DNA of 64,000 nt from DASQBT01 sp049578545 (GCA_049578545.1 JBAUMF010000039.1:23721-87720), one strand, 5' to 3'; shown: positions 17,209 to 27,242, counted from the first letter of the stretch. Made by a program: numbers and translations. Notes: a model not told the origin generated them from the sequence alone.

Positions 17209-17937
17209 ATGCCGAAACCCGTTTACAAGCGCATCCTGCTCAAACTGTCCGGCGAGGCCCTGATGGGCATGGACAGCTATGGGATTAACCGAGAGACACT
17301 GGATAACATTGTTGGCGAAATCAAGGGGGTGGTGGACCTGGGTGTGCAGGTTGCCATCGTGATTGGCGGTGGCAACATCTTTCGCGGCGTGTCTCCTGCC
17401 GCGGCCGGGATGGATCGTGCGACCGCCGATTATATGGGTATGCTCGCCACAGTCATGAATGCCATGGCGCTGAATGAATCCATGCGCCGTGCTGGCCTCG
17501 AGTCACGCGTGCAGTCGGCGCTCAATCTGGAGCAGGTTGCTGCGCCTTATATCCGTGGCAAGGCGCTGCGTCATCTGGAAGAAGGCAAGGTGGTTATCTT
17601 TGGCGCCGGCACTGGCAACCCGTTCTTTACTACGGATACCGCCGCTGCTTTGCGTGGCATGGAAATGGGTGTTGATATCGTGTTGAAGGCAACCAAGGTG
17701 GATGGCGTTTATACAGATGACCCGAAAAAGAATCCGGCCGCTACGCGTTATGCGCAACTGACGTTTGATCGCGCCATTCAGGACAATCTCAAGGTGATGG
17801 ATTCCACTGCGCTGGCGCTCTGCCGGGATAACAACATGCCGCTCGGCGTGTTCAGCATTTTCAAGGCGGGCGCATTGAAGCGTGTCGTCCTGGGTGAAGA
17901 TGAAGGTACCCGGGTAACCCTAGGAACCCCTGATTGA
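17209..17937 (+). CDS. pyrH: Uridylate kinase
   Basis: 242 residues of the amino-acid-kinase fold: KLSGEALMG at the N-terminus, VIGGGNIFRG, and KATKVDGVYTDDPKKNP. It phosphorylates UMP to UDP. It follows tsf by 17 bases in the conserved ribosomal/recycling block. A long palindromic repeat follows it. Confidence 0.97.
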   Translation: MPKPVYKRILLKLSGEALMGMDSYGINRETLDNIVGEIKGVVDLGVQVAIVIGGGNIFRGVSPAAAGMDRATADYMGMLATVMNAMALNESMRRAGLESRVQSALNLEQVAAPYIRGKALRHLEEGKVVIFGAGTGNPFFTTDTAAALRGMEMGVDIVLKATKVDGVYTDDPKKNPAATRYAQLTFDRAIQDNLKVMDSTALALCRDNNMPLGVFSIFKAGALKRVVLGEDEGTRVTLGTPD

Positions 17938-17953
17938 ATTCTCCATGAGCCGC

Positions 17954-18056
17954 GTTTACATGAAAAATGCTCAGATGCAAGGCGCGCGACGACGGTCGTA
18001 TTGGACGTACGAAGCCGAGGAGCGCAACGCCGCAGATGGGCATTTTTCATGTAAAC
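17954..18056. repeat. Long palindromic intergenic repeat between pyrH and frr
   Basis: Two perfect 17-base arms, GTTTACATGAAAAATGC (17954-17970) and its reverse complement (18040-18056), flank a GC-rich 69-base centre that itself contains a TCGTA...TACGA hairpin. The stem extends two more pairs with one G-U wobble. It resembles the dispersed palindromic elements seen in betaproteobacterial intergenic DNA. No second copy was seen in this window. The following bases up to 18198 contain nothing else I can name. Confidence 0.8.
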
Positions 18057-18201
18057 CCGCAGAGGCGGGGCTGTCCGGGCGGCCTGCTTTGTCGCGGCGC
18101 TTGCGAAGGGGGTCGACCATTCACTTCGCGCATTCCATGCCGGAAAGCCGACGCTGCGGCCATGTGGGATTTAATCAGAGGTTCCGTAAAGGAGAGCGAT
18201 G

Positions 18202-18771
18202 ATGGCAGATCAAACCATAACCGATGTGAAAAAATCCGCCGAAAGCAAAATGCAGAAAACCCTGGATGCGTTGAAGACCGACCTGGGCAAGGTGCGAACG
18301 GGCCGCGCCCATACCGGCATTCTCGATCATGTGACGGTGGACTATTACGGCAACCCTACACCCATTCCACAGGTTGCCAACGTGTCCATGATCGACAGCC
18401 GTACCCTTGGGGTGCAGCCGTGGGAAAAGAACCTACTGGCCAAGGTGGAAAAGGCAATTCGCGATTCCGATCTGGGGCTCAATCCAGCCAGCCAGGGTGA
18501 CGTGATCCGCGTTCCGATGCCCGCACTTACGGAAGAGCGCCGCCGCGATTTGACCAAAGTGGTGAAGGTGGAGGCCGAAACTGCCCGCGTTGCGGTGCGC
18601 AATGTTCGACGTGATGCCAACACCAGCCTTAAGGACATGGTCAAGAACAAAACGGCCAGTGAGGATGAAGAACGCCGTGCCCAGGATGATGTGCAGAAGC
18701 TGACTGACAGGTACATCGCCGAAATCGACAAGGCCCTTGCGGCGAAAGAAGCCGAGCTGATGACCGTCTGA
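18202..18771 (+). CDS. frr: Ribosome recycling factor
   Basis: 189 residues; two adjacent ATGs (18199 and 18202) are possible and GGAG at 18191-18194 is better spaced for the second. The sequence has the RRF helical bundle with LGKVRTGRAHTGILDHV and the conserved C-terminal RRAQDDVQKLTDRYIAEID. It splits post-termination ribosomes with EF-G. It is separated from pyrH by a palindromic repeat, an unusually long gap for this operon. Confidence 0.97.
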   Translation: MADQTITDVKKSAESKMQKTLDALKTDLGKVRTGRAHTGILDHVTVDYYGNPTPIPQVANVSMIDSRTLGVQPWEKNLLAKVEKAIRDSDLGLNPASQGDVIRVPMPALTEERRRDLTKVVKVEAETARVAVRNVRRDANTSLKDMVKNKTASEDEERRAQDDVQKLTDRYIAEIDKALAAKEAELMTV

Positions 18772-18794
18772 CGACGGCAGCTGGGTTCGCCCCG

Positions 18795-19556
18795 ATGATT
18801 TTCAAAAGTTCTACCTCCGTCATTCCGGAAGTGCGTCAGGTTCCGCGGCACATCGCCATTATCATGGATGGCAATGGGCGCTGGGCGAAGAAGCGCATGA
18901 TGCCACGTATAGCCGGACATCGGAAGGGAGTTGAGTCAGTACGATCCATAGTTCAGGCTTGTGCCGAACGTGGCGTCGAACATCTGACCTTGTTCGCGTT
19001 CAGCTCCGAGAACTGGCGCCGCCCGCAGGAAGAAGTCTCGCTCTTGATGGAGCTTTTCATACGGGCACTGGAACGTGAAGTATCCAGGCTGCACAAGAAT
19101 GGTATCCGTTTCCGAGTAGTGGGGGATCTTGATGCCTTCGGCCCAGCAATAAGAAAATTGATTTGGGAAGGGGAGGAACTCACCCAAAACAACCGACGGC
19201 TGGTGTTGAACATTGCGGCGAACTACGGTGGACGCTGGGATGTATTGCAGGCGGTCAATCAACTCATCAAGTCCGGCCATGATGGTCCAGTGACAGAGAC
19301 TGATCTGGCTGCGCACCTCTGTCTTGCAGATTCTCCCGAACCGGACCTGTTCATCCGCACCGGTGGGGAAAAACGCATCAGCAATTTCCTGCTTTGGCAA
19401 CTGGCATATACCGAGCTGTACTTTACGGATACGCTTTGGCCGGATTTTGATGCATCCAGTCTGGATACGGCCATACGTTCGTATCAGAAGCGTGAACGCC
19501 GATTTGGCAGAACCAGCGAGCAACTTGTTGAGAAATTGAAGGAAACCAGTGGTTAG
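18795..19556 (+). CDS. uppS: Undecaprenyl diphosphate synthase
   Basis: 253 residues: IIMDGNGRWAK (catalytic Asp and pyrophosphate loop), GHRKGVESVR, FAFSSENWRRP and the C-terminal PEPDLFIRTGGEKRISNFLLW. It condenses IPP onto FPP to make the C55 lipid carrier for cell-wall and LPS synthesis. Its stop overlaps the start of cdsA. Confidence 0.97.
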   Translation: MIFKSSTSVIPEVRQVPRHIAIIMDGNGRWAKKRMMPRIAGHRKGVESVRSIVQACAERGVEHLTLFAFSSENWRRPQEEVSLLMELFIRALEREVSRLHKNGIRFRVVGDLDAFGPAIRKLIWEGEELTQNNRRLVLNIAANYGGRWDVLQAVNQLIKSGHDGPVTETDLAAHLCLADSPEPDLFIRTGGEKRISNFLLWQLAYTELYFTDTLWPDFDASSLDTAIRSYQKRERRFGRTSEQLVEKLKETSG

Positions 19557-20343
19557 CAGAATCATCACGGCATCCGTGTTGCTGGTTTTCATTCTGCCCG
19601 CACTTTTCTGGGCACCCGCTGAAATTTGGGCTTCTTTAGCGGCGCTGGCCATTGCCATAGCGGGTATAGAATGGGGCCGGATAGCTGGGTTTCCGGCACC
19701 GGTTCCGGTGGTATATGGCGTTCTGCTGGCAGCTTGTGCGGCCGTACTTTACTTCCAGGCCAATCATAAGGAATTGATTCATGGGCTATTGTGGCTGGCA
19801 GTTGCGTTTTGGGCATTGGTTGTCCCGATATGGCTGGCTCAACACTGGAAAATAAGAAGTCCATTCGTGCTGGCAATGGTTGGGGCCATCGTTTTGCTGC
19901 CTACCTGGGTGGCGCTGGTCAGATTAAGAGACCTTGGACCCTGGCATTTACTTGGCTTGCTTGCTATCGTCTGGATCGCAGATTCGGCGGCCTATTTTTC
20001 GGGGCGGAAATTTGGCAGCCGCAAACTTGCACCCTCGATCAGCCCCGGCAAAACATGGGAAGGAGTGGCGGGGGCAACCGTTGCTCTGGTGGTATACGCT
20101 TGCGTGGCAAGCGCATTCATAGCCGGGGTGCATATTGTCGGAGCATTGCTTCTGGCAATGTCCTTGCTCTATTTTTCTATTCTTGGCGATCTATTCGAAT
20201 CATGGATGAAGCGCGTTGCTGGGATAAAGGATAGCGGCACAATTCTCCCGGGCCATGGTGGCATACTTGACCGAATAGATGCACTGACGGCTGCCCTCCC
20301 AATAGGCGTGGCTATTCTGCTAATCGCCGGGGGGCACTTGTGA
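19549..20343 (+). CDS. cdsA: Phosphatidate cytidylyltransferase
   Basis: 264 residues with about eight membrane segments and the C-terminal CDP-alcohol signature region (SILGDLFESWMKRVAGIKDSG...LPGHGGILDRIDAL). It makes CDP-diacylglycerol, the phospholipid branch-point precursor. The GTG start lies inside the uppS end and its stop overlaps the dxr GTG, giving coupled translation across three genes. Confidence 0.96.
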   Translation: MVSRIITASVLLVFILPALFWAPAEIWASLAALAIAIAGIEWGRIAGFPAPVPVVYGVLLAACAAVLYFQANHKELIHGLLWLAVAFWALVVPIWLAQHWKIRSPFVLAMVGAIVLLPTWVALVRLRDLGPWHLLGLLAIVWIADSAAYFSGRKFGSRKLAPSISPGKTWEGVAGATVALVVYACVASAFIAGVHIVGALLLAMSLLYFSILGDLFESWMKRVAGIKDSGTILPGHGGILDRIDALTAALPIGVAILLIAGGHL

Positions 20344-21530
20344 ACTCGCCCCGAAATCTCACCATACTCGGCGCGACTGGCACCATTGGTGTGAATACGC
20401 TGGATGTGGTGGCACGCCATCCCGATCGATTCCAGGTCGTTGCGCTCACAGGTGCTACGCAGGTAGATAAATTGTTTGAGCAATGTCTTCATCACCGCCC
20501 CAAAGTGGCGGTGATGGCAGACGAGCACGCGGCTCAACTGTTACGCAAACGTTTGGCTGAATCAGGACTTGAAATCGAAGTATGGGGCGGGGCACAGGCG
20601 CTGATTGAGGCCGCCACGCTGCCAGAGGTCGATACGGTGATGGCCGCCATCGTAGGAGCGGCCGGGTTACCCTCGACGCTGGCGGCGGCAAGAATGGGCA
20701 AGCGTATCCTGCTGGCGAACAAGGAGGCCCTGGTCGTATCCGGACGTTTGTTCATGGATGCAATTCACGGCAGCGGAGCTGATTTGTTGCCGATCGATTC
20801 TGAACACAATGCCATTTTTCAGGCGCTGCCCAGGAACTATTCAGGTGATCTTGCTACTGCAGGCGTGCGAAAAATTTGGCTGACGGCATCGGGTGGACCG
20901 TTCCGTAACAAAACGTCCGAGGACATGGCGAAGGTCACGCCCGAGCAGGCTATTGCGCATCCCAACTGGGTCATGGGCAAGAAGATATCGGTCGATTCGG
21001 CAAGCATGATGAACAAGGGGCTGGAAGTGATAGAGGCACACTGGCTCTTTAATGCGCGCCCTGACCAGATTCAGGTTCTGGTCCATCCGCAGAGTGTGGT
21101 TCACTCGATGGTTGAGTATCTGGATGGCTCCCTGATCGCTCAACTGGGCACGCCAGACATGCGCACGCCTATCGCGTATGCGCTGGGTTTTCCTGAACGA
21201 ATAGAGGCAGGTGTTGGCACTTTGGACTTGCTTGGGAAGGATCTTAGCTTCGAATCGCCTGACTTCGAGCGTTTTCCTTCCCTGAAACTTGCATTCGATG
21301 CATTGAAAACAGGTGGTTCTGCTCCAGCGGTCCTGAATGCCGCCAATGAAGTCGCGGTAGAGTATTTTCTTGCAAGTCGCTGTGGCTTTGCCGATATCCC
21401 GCGAACCATCTCGCATGTACTGGAAAGACTTGATCTGAGGGAAGCCAACGATCTGGAAGCGTTGCTTGAGACCGATCGGGCAGCGAGAAATATGGCTGCA
21501 TCATTTCTGCAATCGGTGAAGGCGGCATAG
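20340..21530 (+). CDS. dxr: 1-deoxy-D-xylulose 5-phosphate reductoisomerase
   Basis: 396 residues: NADPH-binding LGATGTIGVNTLDV, LANKEALV, the metal/substrate segment PIDSEHNAIFQAL, and the SASMMNKGLEVIEAHWLF substrate site. It converts DXP to MEP, the committed step of the non-mevalonate isoprenoid pathway, feeding uppS nearby. GTG start overlaps the cdsA stop. Confidence 0.97.
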   Translation: MNSPRNLTILGATGTIGVNTLDVVARHPDRFQVVALTGATQVDKLFEQCLHHRPKVAVMADEHAAQLLRKRLAESGLEIEVWGGAQALIEAATLPEVDTVMAAIVGAAGLPSTLAAARMGKRILLANKEALVVSGRLFMDAIHGSGADLLPIDSEHNAIFQALPRNYSGDLATAGVRKIWLTASGGPFRNKTSEDMAKVTPEQAIAHPNWVMGKKISVDSASMMNKGLEVIEAHWLFNARPDQIQVLVHPQSVVHSMVEYLDGSLIAQLGTPDMRTPIAYALGFPERIEAGVGTLDLLGKDLSFESPDFERFPSLKLAFDALKTGGSAPAVLNAANEVAVEYFLASRCGFADIPRTISHVLERLDLREANDLEALLETDRAARNMAASFLQSVKAA

Positions 21531-21532
21531 CG

Positions 21533-22879
21533 ATGCTGGCTACTGTTCTTTATTTCCTTGTGGCCATCGGCATCCTCGTTGTGGTCCATGAGTTTGGACA
21601 TTTTCTTGCAGCGCGCCTGATGGGAGTCAAGGTTCTTCGATTCTCAGTAGGATTTGGCAAGCCCCTGCTGATAAAACGGTTGGGCAAGGATCAGACAGAA
21701 TGGACACTGTGTGCCCTGCCTTTCGGCGGCTACGTAAAAATGCTGGATGAACGCGAGGGACCGGTTGCCGCTCACGAACTTGACCGTGCATTCAGTCAGG
21801 CAACAGTCTCCAGACGATTCCTGATTGTGGCAGCGGGGCCGATAGCGAATTTTCTTCTGGCCATCTTGTTCTACTGGGTGCTTTTCCTGCACGGGGTTCC
21901 TGCCATCAAGCCCTTGATCGGTGAACCTCAACCCAACAGCCCCGCTGCCCAGGCAGGCCTTCTCCGAGGTGATGAGATTGTTGGCGTAAATGACAAGCCT
22001 GTTGATTCGTTCCAGGACTTGCGGTTAAGTCTCTTGAAAGGTGTGCTGTCGGGCGAATCGGTGGAATTGAGACTCAAGAACGGCGCTTTGGTCAGATTGA
22101 GCCTGAAAGCCATCGACAGGGATGAGATCGAGCAAGACCTGCTGGATAAATTGGGGATCCAACCTTATGACCCGCCGATTCCACCCGTCTTTGGGACCCT
22201 ATTGCCGCAAAGTGTTGCAGCCAACGCTGGACTCAAGGTAAACGATCGTGTTGCTGCAATTAATGGCGTACCTGTTAATACTTGGCAGGAACTTGTTAAA
22301 CGGGTGCGAGCCTCGCCGGGGACCCGGCTGCATCTGGAGATCGAGCGTGATAACCAGCACTTGATGGTGAGCCTGGTGCCGGTGGCCGAAACACAGAATA
22401 ACAAGTCAGTCGGAAAGATCGGTGCCGGCCCCAAGATCGATGCGAAATGGTTGTCAGTTCTTAAAACTGAAATACGTTATGGACCCTGGGATGCACTCGT
22501 AGAAGGTGCCAACAAGACTTGGAATATGTCGGTCTTCACGGTGGAAATGATGGGGCGCATGGTGATGGGGCAGGTGTCCTGGCGGAATTTGTCCGGGCCA
22601 CTGACTATTGCCGATTATGCAGGTCAATCGGCACAGCTTGGATGGTTGAGTTATATGAGCTTCCTGGCACTGGTGAGTGTCAGTCTGGGTGTCCTGAATC
22701 TGCTGCCGGTGCCTTTATTGGATGGGGGGCATCTCATGTATTATACCTTTGAAATTTTGCGGGGCCGCCCCGTTTCCGATCGTGCAGTGGAGATTGGCAG
22801 CCGGGTCGGAATTGCTGTTCTGTTTATTTTAATGGCGCTCGCTCTCTATAATGACCTGGTCCGGCTGACTGCCGGTTGA
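21533..22879 (+). CDS. rseP: Site-2 intramembrane metalloprotease RseP
   Basis: 448 residues. The zinc motif HEFGH lies in the first membrane helix (VVVHEFGHFLAARLMGV), two PDZ domains span about 115-300, and LDGGH near residue 395 supplies the third ligand. It cleaves RseA-type anti-sigma factors in the envelope stress response and trims signal peptides. It starts two bases after dxr and precedes bamA. Confidence 0.97.
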   Translation: MLATVLYFLVAIGILVVVHEFGHFLAARLMGVKVLRFSVGFGKPLLIKRLGKDQTEWTLCALPFGGYVKMLDEREGPVAAHELDRAFSQATVSRRFLIVAAGPIANFLLAILFYWVLFLHGVPAIKPLIGEPQPNSPAAQAGLLRGDEIVGVNDKPVDSFQDLRLSLLKGVLSGESVELRLKNGALVRLSLKAIDRDEIEQDLLDKLGIQPYDPPIPPVFGTLLPQSVAANAGLKVNDRVAAINGVPVNTWQELVKRVRASPGTRLHLEIERDNQHLMVSLVPVAETQNNKSVGKIGAGPKIDAKWLSVLKTEIRYGPWDALVEGANKTWNMSVFTVEMMGRMVMGQVSWRNLSGPLTIADYAGQSAQLGWLSYMSFLALVSVSLGVLNLLPVPLLDGGHLMYYTFEILRGRPVSDRAVEIGSRVGIAVLFILMALALYNDLVRLTAG

Positions 22880-22885
22880 ATAAAT

Positions 22886-25231
22886 ATGAAAATTCGCCTT
22901 ACCGCTATCCTCGTATTGACAGCGATGGCCAGCGTGGCTCAGGCAATAGAGCCCTTCATCATCAAGGACATCCGGGTAGAAGGCATTCAGCGAACGGAAG
23001 CGGGGACCGTATTCAGCTACCTCCCTGTTAAGGTTGGCGATAGGTTGGACGATGAAAAAGCGACGGCTGCCATCAAGGCGCTATTTGCAACCGGCTTCTT
23101 CAAGGATGTACGTCTGGAGGCACAGGGCGATGTACTGATCGTTAACGTTGAGGAACGGCCTGCGGTCGCCAAGATCAAGCTGAGCGGCATCAAGGAGTTT
23201 TCGGAAGAAGAACTCAAGAAAAGTCTGAAAGATTCGGGATTGGCGGAAGGCCGTGTTTTCGACAAGAGCGTGCTCGATCGCGCTGTGCAGGAATTGAAGT
23301 CACAGTACTTCAACAAGGGCAAGTATGCAGTCGAAATCAACACGACGGTGACTCCGCTGGAGCGCAATCGTGTCTCGATCGACTTTCATGTAGTTGAAGG
23401 CGATTCGGCCAAGATTCGCCAGATCAATCTGGTTGGCAACAAGGCCTTTACACAAAAGAAGCTTCTGGGGGAATTCAGTTCCAGCACTCCGGGCTGGCTT
23501 TCCTGGTTTACCAAGGATGACCAGTATTCAAAAACCAAGCTTGCCGGCGACCTTGAGAGTCTGCGTTCTTTCTACCTGAATCAAGGCTACCTCGAATTTA
23601 GTATCGATTCCACTCAGGTTTCCATCAGCCCGGACAAGAAAGACATCTATATTACGATCAATATCACTGAAGGTCCCAAATATACGGTGTCAGACGTAAA
23701 GCTTGCAGGGCAAATGCTGGTGCCTGAGAGTGAAATCAAGAAACTTATTGCGCTCAAGCCAGGGGATGTGTTTTCCAGACAAAAGTTGACGGAATCGACC
23801 AAGTTGATTGGCGATCGAATGGGCAAGGAAGGCTATGCGTTTGCTAACGTGAATGCAGTTCCAGAACTGGACAAGCAGAAGCATCAGGTTGCATTTACAC
23901 TTTATATCGACCCCGGGCACAGGGTGTATGTCAAGCGTGTAAACGTGGCAGGCAACAGCAAGACGCGCGATGAGGTAATCCGCCGGGAGGTGCGGCAGAT
24001 GGAGGGCGCTTGGTATAACAGCGAAAAGATCAAGCTTTCCCAGGACCGCCTAAATCGGCTTGGCTATTTCGATAACGTGTCGCTGGAGACACCCATGGTT
24101 CCGGGAACTACGGACCAGGTGGATCTGGATATCAATGTGACGGAAAAATCGACAGGCAGCATCATGGTGGGTGCAGGTTTTTCATCAACCGAAGGACTCA
24201 TCCTGTCTGGTTCCATAAACCAGTCAAATGTGTTTGGCACCGGCAATCAGCTTGGTTTGCAAGTCAACACTGGCAAGGTGAACACGGTTTATTCACTGTC
24301 GTTCACCAACCCTTATTACACCTTGGATGGGGTGAGCCTTGGTTACGATATCTATCGGCGGGATGTGAATACCACTTCACTTAGTGCAGTGGCTGCATTC
24401 CAGCAGTCGACCATTGGCCTTGGGGTGCGATTTGGCTTGCCGTTAAGCGAGAAGAATTATCTCAATTTGGGGCTTGCTGCCGAATCGCTTGATGTGAAGG
24501 TCGATTCCAACAGCCCTGTCACGTATCAGGATTATGTAAATACCTTTGGTCATCTCAATACGACCTTGCGCTTTACGGCCTCGGTGGCTCGAGATACACG
24601 GAACAGTTTCCTCTTTCCCACGAATGGATTCTTGCAAAGCATTGGCCTTGAGGCCGGACTTCCGGGCGGCGATCTGAAGTATTACAAGATAAGTGGAAAG
24701 CATCAGCAATTTATTCCGATCGCAAAGGACCTTACCCTAATGATAAATGGAGAAGCCGGGTATGGTGCCGGCTTAGGCGGTGACCCTCTACCCTTCTTCA
24801 AGAATTTCTTTGCCGGTGGGGTGAGCTCGGTGAGAGGCTTCGATCCTGGCACGCTCGGGCCGAAAGCCTTGAGTCCGCAATCATCGACCGAAGTCTGTAG
24901 CAACACTATTGACACGGGGTGCAATAAGGTTGCTGTGGGTGGAAATATGCAAGTGCTGGGAAATCTTGAGCTTTTCGCCCCCATGCCGGGTATAAAGGAT
25001 GGGTCGGTAAGGCTCTCGACCTTCCTTGATGCTGGAGCGGTATTTGGTCCGGATGATTACTTGGGCAGAGATCGCACTTTCAACTTAAGTGACTTACGCT
25101 ATTCTGCGGGAGTTGGACTGGCTTGGAGCTCGCCGATGGGCCCGCTCAAGTTCAGCCTGGCCAAGCCTCTGAAGAAGCAGGCGGATGACAAGAGCCAGAT
25201 CTTCCAATTCAATCTAGGCACAACGTTCTAA
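22886..25231 (+). CDS. bamA: Outer-membrane assembly factor BamA
   Basis: 781 residues: cleavable signal peptide (ASVAQA), five POTRA domains (about 22-430) and a C-terminal Omp85 barrel with the VRGF lock motif in VSSVRGFDPGTLGP and a final Phe (NLGTTF). It inserts beta-barrel proteins into the outer membrane. It is followed by the chaperone gene skp, which acts in the same route. Confidence 0.97.
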   Translation: MKIRLTAILVLTAMASVAQAIEPFIIKDIRVEGIQRTEAGTVFSYLPVKVGDRLDDEKATAAIKALFATGFFKDVRLEAQGDVLIVNVEERPAVAKIKLSGIKEFSEEELKKSLKDSGLAEGRVFDKSVLDRAVQELKSQYFNKGKYAVEINTTVTPLERNRVSIDFHVVEGDSAKIRQINLVGNKAFTQKKLLGEFSSSTPGWLSWFTKDDQYSKTKLAGDLESLRSFYLNQGYLEFSIDSTQVSISPDKKDIYITINITEGPKYTVSDVKLAGQMLVPESEIKKLIALKPGDVFSRQKLTESTKLIGDRMGKEGYAFANVNAVPELDKQKHQVAFTLYIDPGHRVYVKRVNVAGNSKTRDEVIRREVRQMEGAWYNSEKIKLSQDRLNRLGYFDNVSLETPMVPGTTDQVDLDINVTEKSTGSIMVGAGFSSTEGLILSGSINQSNVFGTGNQLGLQVNTGKVNTVYSLSFTNPYYTLDGVSLGYDIYRRDVNTTSLSAVAAFQQSTIGLGVRFGLPLSEKNYLNLGLAAESLDVKVDSNSPVTYQDYVNTFGHLNTTLRFTASVARDTRNSFLFPTNGFLQSIGLEAGLPGGDLKYYKISGKHQQFIPIAKDLTLMINGEAGYGAGLGGDPLPFFKNFFAGGVSSVRGFDPGTLGPKALSPQSSTEVCSNTIDTGCNKVAVGGNMQVLGNLELFAPMPGIKDGSVRLSTFLDAGAVFGPDDYLGRDRTFNLSDLRYSAGVGLAWSSPMGPLKFSLAKPLKKQADDKSQIFQFNLGTTF

Positions 25232-25250
25232 TTTTTGGAGTACATGTGTG

Positions 25251-25751
25251 ATGAATATGCGGTATCTACCAATCCTGGCAGGAATAGTCGGCTTGATGCT
25301 GAGTGCTGATTCGATGGCAGACAAAATCGGTTTCGTGAATACGGAACGCCTGCTTAGGGAAGCGCCATTGTCCCTGAAGGCGCAAAAAAGGCTGGAAAAA
25401 GAGTTCTCCGGACGCGAGCAGGAATTGCAGAAGATGGCAAAACAGGCACGAGATTTACAGGCACAACTCGACAGGGATAGCGTTACCATGTCGGATACTG
25501 AGCGCAAGAACAAGGAACGCGACTTGTCCAACTTGAACCAGACTTTTCAGCGTCAAAGCAGGGAGTTTCGCGAGGATCTGAATCAGCGTCGCAATGAAGA
25601 ATTGAGCCAGATCCAGGAAAAAGCAAGGAAAGCAATTCAGGAGATCGCAAAAAGCGAAAAGTATGACCTGATCATCGAACAGGCGGTTTATTTCAATCCA
25701 AGGCTGGACATTACCGACAGGGTGATGAAGGAACTGGGCGACAACAGGTAA
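25251..25751 (+). CDS. skp: Periplasmic chaperone Skp/OmpH
   Basis: 166 residues with a signal peptide (cleavage near DSMA|DK), an IGFVNTERLLREAP beta strand and long charged helices (residues 40-130), the Skp tentacle pattern. It holds unfolded outer-membrane proteins for BamA. The ATG at 25251 follows GGAG by ten bases; an in-frame GTG directly before it is also possible. Confidence 0.93.
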   Translation: MNMRYLPILAGIVGLMLSADSMADKIGFVNTERLLREAPLSLKAQKRLEKEFSGREQELQKMAKQARDLQAQLDRDSVTMSDTERKNKERDLSNLNQTFQRQSREFREDLNQRRNEELSQIQEKARKAIQEIAKSEKYDLIIEQAVYFNPRLDITDRVMKELGDNR

Positions 25752-25756
25752 TAGCC

Positions 25757-26800
25757 GTGAACCATGCCAAGGGCTATCGTCTGGAGGAGATCGTGGCCCG
25801 CCTGGGTGGCGAAGCGGTTGGGGATGGCGTCACCTTGATAAGGCAAGTGGCGCCGCTTGAAAGGGCCCAGGCGGACGAGATCGGGTTCATTATTCATCCC
25901 AGGTATCTTGAGCAACTGCATAGCACGCGGGCGGGCGCAGTCATACTTTCTCCTAACGCGCGCGACGCTACTGCCAAACCCCGCATTGTGACCAACAACC
26001 CTTACCTCTATTTTGCGAGAGTGTCAGCGCTGTTTAATCCGTTGCCGCCCCCTAGGCCTGGTGTGCATCCCAATGCTTCGGTCGCAGCGAGCGCTAAAGT
26101 GGATGGCAGCGCTGAGATCCAGGCTGGCGCTGTAATCGCAGATGATGTCTTTATTGGCGCACGTTCGGTGATTGGACCCAATGTTGTCATTGCCGCCAAT
26201 GTGATCATTGGGGATGACTGTCGTATCTATGGTAACGCAACAATTTACGCTAACTGCACGATCGGCCACCGCGTTGTTCTGCACAGCGGGTGTGTAGTCG
26301 GTTCTGATGGATTCGGATTTGCGCCAGACGAAGGTAGATGGGAAAAAATCCCCCAGATCGGCAGGACAGTCATTGGGGATGAGGTCGAGATCGGGGCTTG
26401 TACAACCATCGATCGCGGTGCTATGGATGACACGGTAATCGAGCAAGGGGTGAAACTGGATAACCTGATTCAGGTGGCCCACAATGTCCGTATTGGTGCG
26501 CATACAGCGATTGCCGCCTGCACTGGCATCGCCGGGAGCGCAAAAATCGGCAAGCACTGCACCATAGGCGGAGCGGCCATGATTTTTGGTCACATTGAAA
26601 TTGCTGATGGCACGCGGATTTCCACCAATACATTGATTACCAAATCCATTATGAAGGCCGGAACGTATACCTCTGCATTGCCATTCACAGAACATCATGT
26701 ATGGCAGAAGAATGCCGTGCACATGCGAAATCTCGACAAGCTGGTTGAGCGCATCAAACAACTCGAAGACAAAGTTGCTGAACTGGAAGGGAAACCATGA
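25757..26800 (+). CDS. lpxD: UDP-3-O-(3-hydroxyacyl)glucosamine N-acyltransferase
   Basis: 347 residues: an N-terminal uridine-binding domain and a left-handed beta helix of hexapeptide repeats (for example VIGPNVVIAANVIIGDDCRI), with the catalytic His region NLIQVAHNVRIGAHTAIAA. It adds the N-linked acyl chain in lipid A synthesis. GTG start; the stop overlaps the fabZ start. Confidence 0.97.
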   Translation: MNHAKGYRLEEIVARLGGEAVGDGVTLIRQVAPLERAQADEIGFIIHPRYLEQLHSTRAGAVILSPNARDATAKPRIVTNNPYLYFARVSALFNPLPPPRPGVHPNASVAASAKVDGSAEIQAGAVIADDVFIGARSVIGPNVVIAANVIIGDDCRIYGNATIYANCTIGHRVVLHSGCVVGSDGFGFAPDEGRWEKIPQIGRTVIGDEVEIGACTTIDRGAMDDTVIEQGVKLDNLIQVAHNVRIGAHTAIAACTGIAGSAKIGKHCTIGGAAMIFGHIEIADGTRISTNTLITKSIMKAGTYTSALPFTEHHVWQKNAVHMRNLDKLVERIKQLEDKVAELEGKP

Positions 26801-27240
26801 AGATGAATGTCGAAGAGATCATGCAGTACCTCCCTCACCGGTACCCATTTCTACTGATTGACCGGGTGGTCGAACTGGAGTTGGGCAAGCATATCGTCGC
26901 CCACAAAAACGTGACCATTAATGAGCCATTCTTCCCGGGCCATTTCCCTGATCACCCCGTGATGCCAGGCGTTTTGATTCTGGAGGCGCTGGCACAAGCC
27001 GCGGCCATCTTGTCATTCAAAACGCAAAGCAAGTCTCCGGACGAGATTGGTATTGTATATTTTGCCGGTATTGATGGCGCGAGGTTCAAGCGGCCCGTCG
27101 TCCCTGGAGATCAGCTTGTTTTGAAGGCAGAGCTCATAAGGCATCTGAAAGGCGTCTGGAAATACTCGGCACGTGCTGAAGTGGATGGAGATTTGGTTGC
27201 CGAAGCTGAATTGATGGCGGCCCTGCGGGGCAAGAAGTAA
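26797..27240 (+). CDS. fabZ: 3-hydroxyacyl-ACP dehydratase FabZ
   Basis: 147 residues of hot-dog fold with YLPHRYPFLLIDRV and the active-site stretch FPGHFPDHPVMPGVLILEA (His and Glu). It dehydrates 3-hydroxyacyl-ACP in fatty-acid elongation and competes with LpxA/LpxD for that substrate, which explains the shared operon. Overlaps lpxD by four bases. Confidence 0.97.
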   Translation: MKMNVEEIMQYLPHRYPFLLIDRVVELELGKHIVAHKNVTINEPFFPGHFPDHPVMPGVLILEALAQAAAILSFKTQSKSPDEIGIVYFAGIDGARFKRPVVPGDQLVLKAELIRHLKGVWKYSARAEVDGDLVAEAELMAALRGKK

Positions 27241-27242
27241 AT

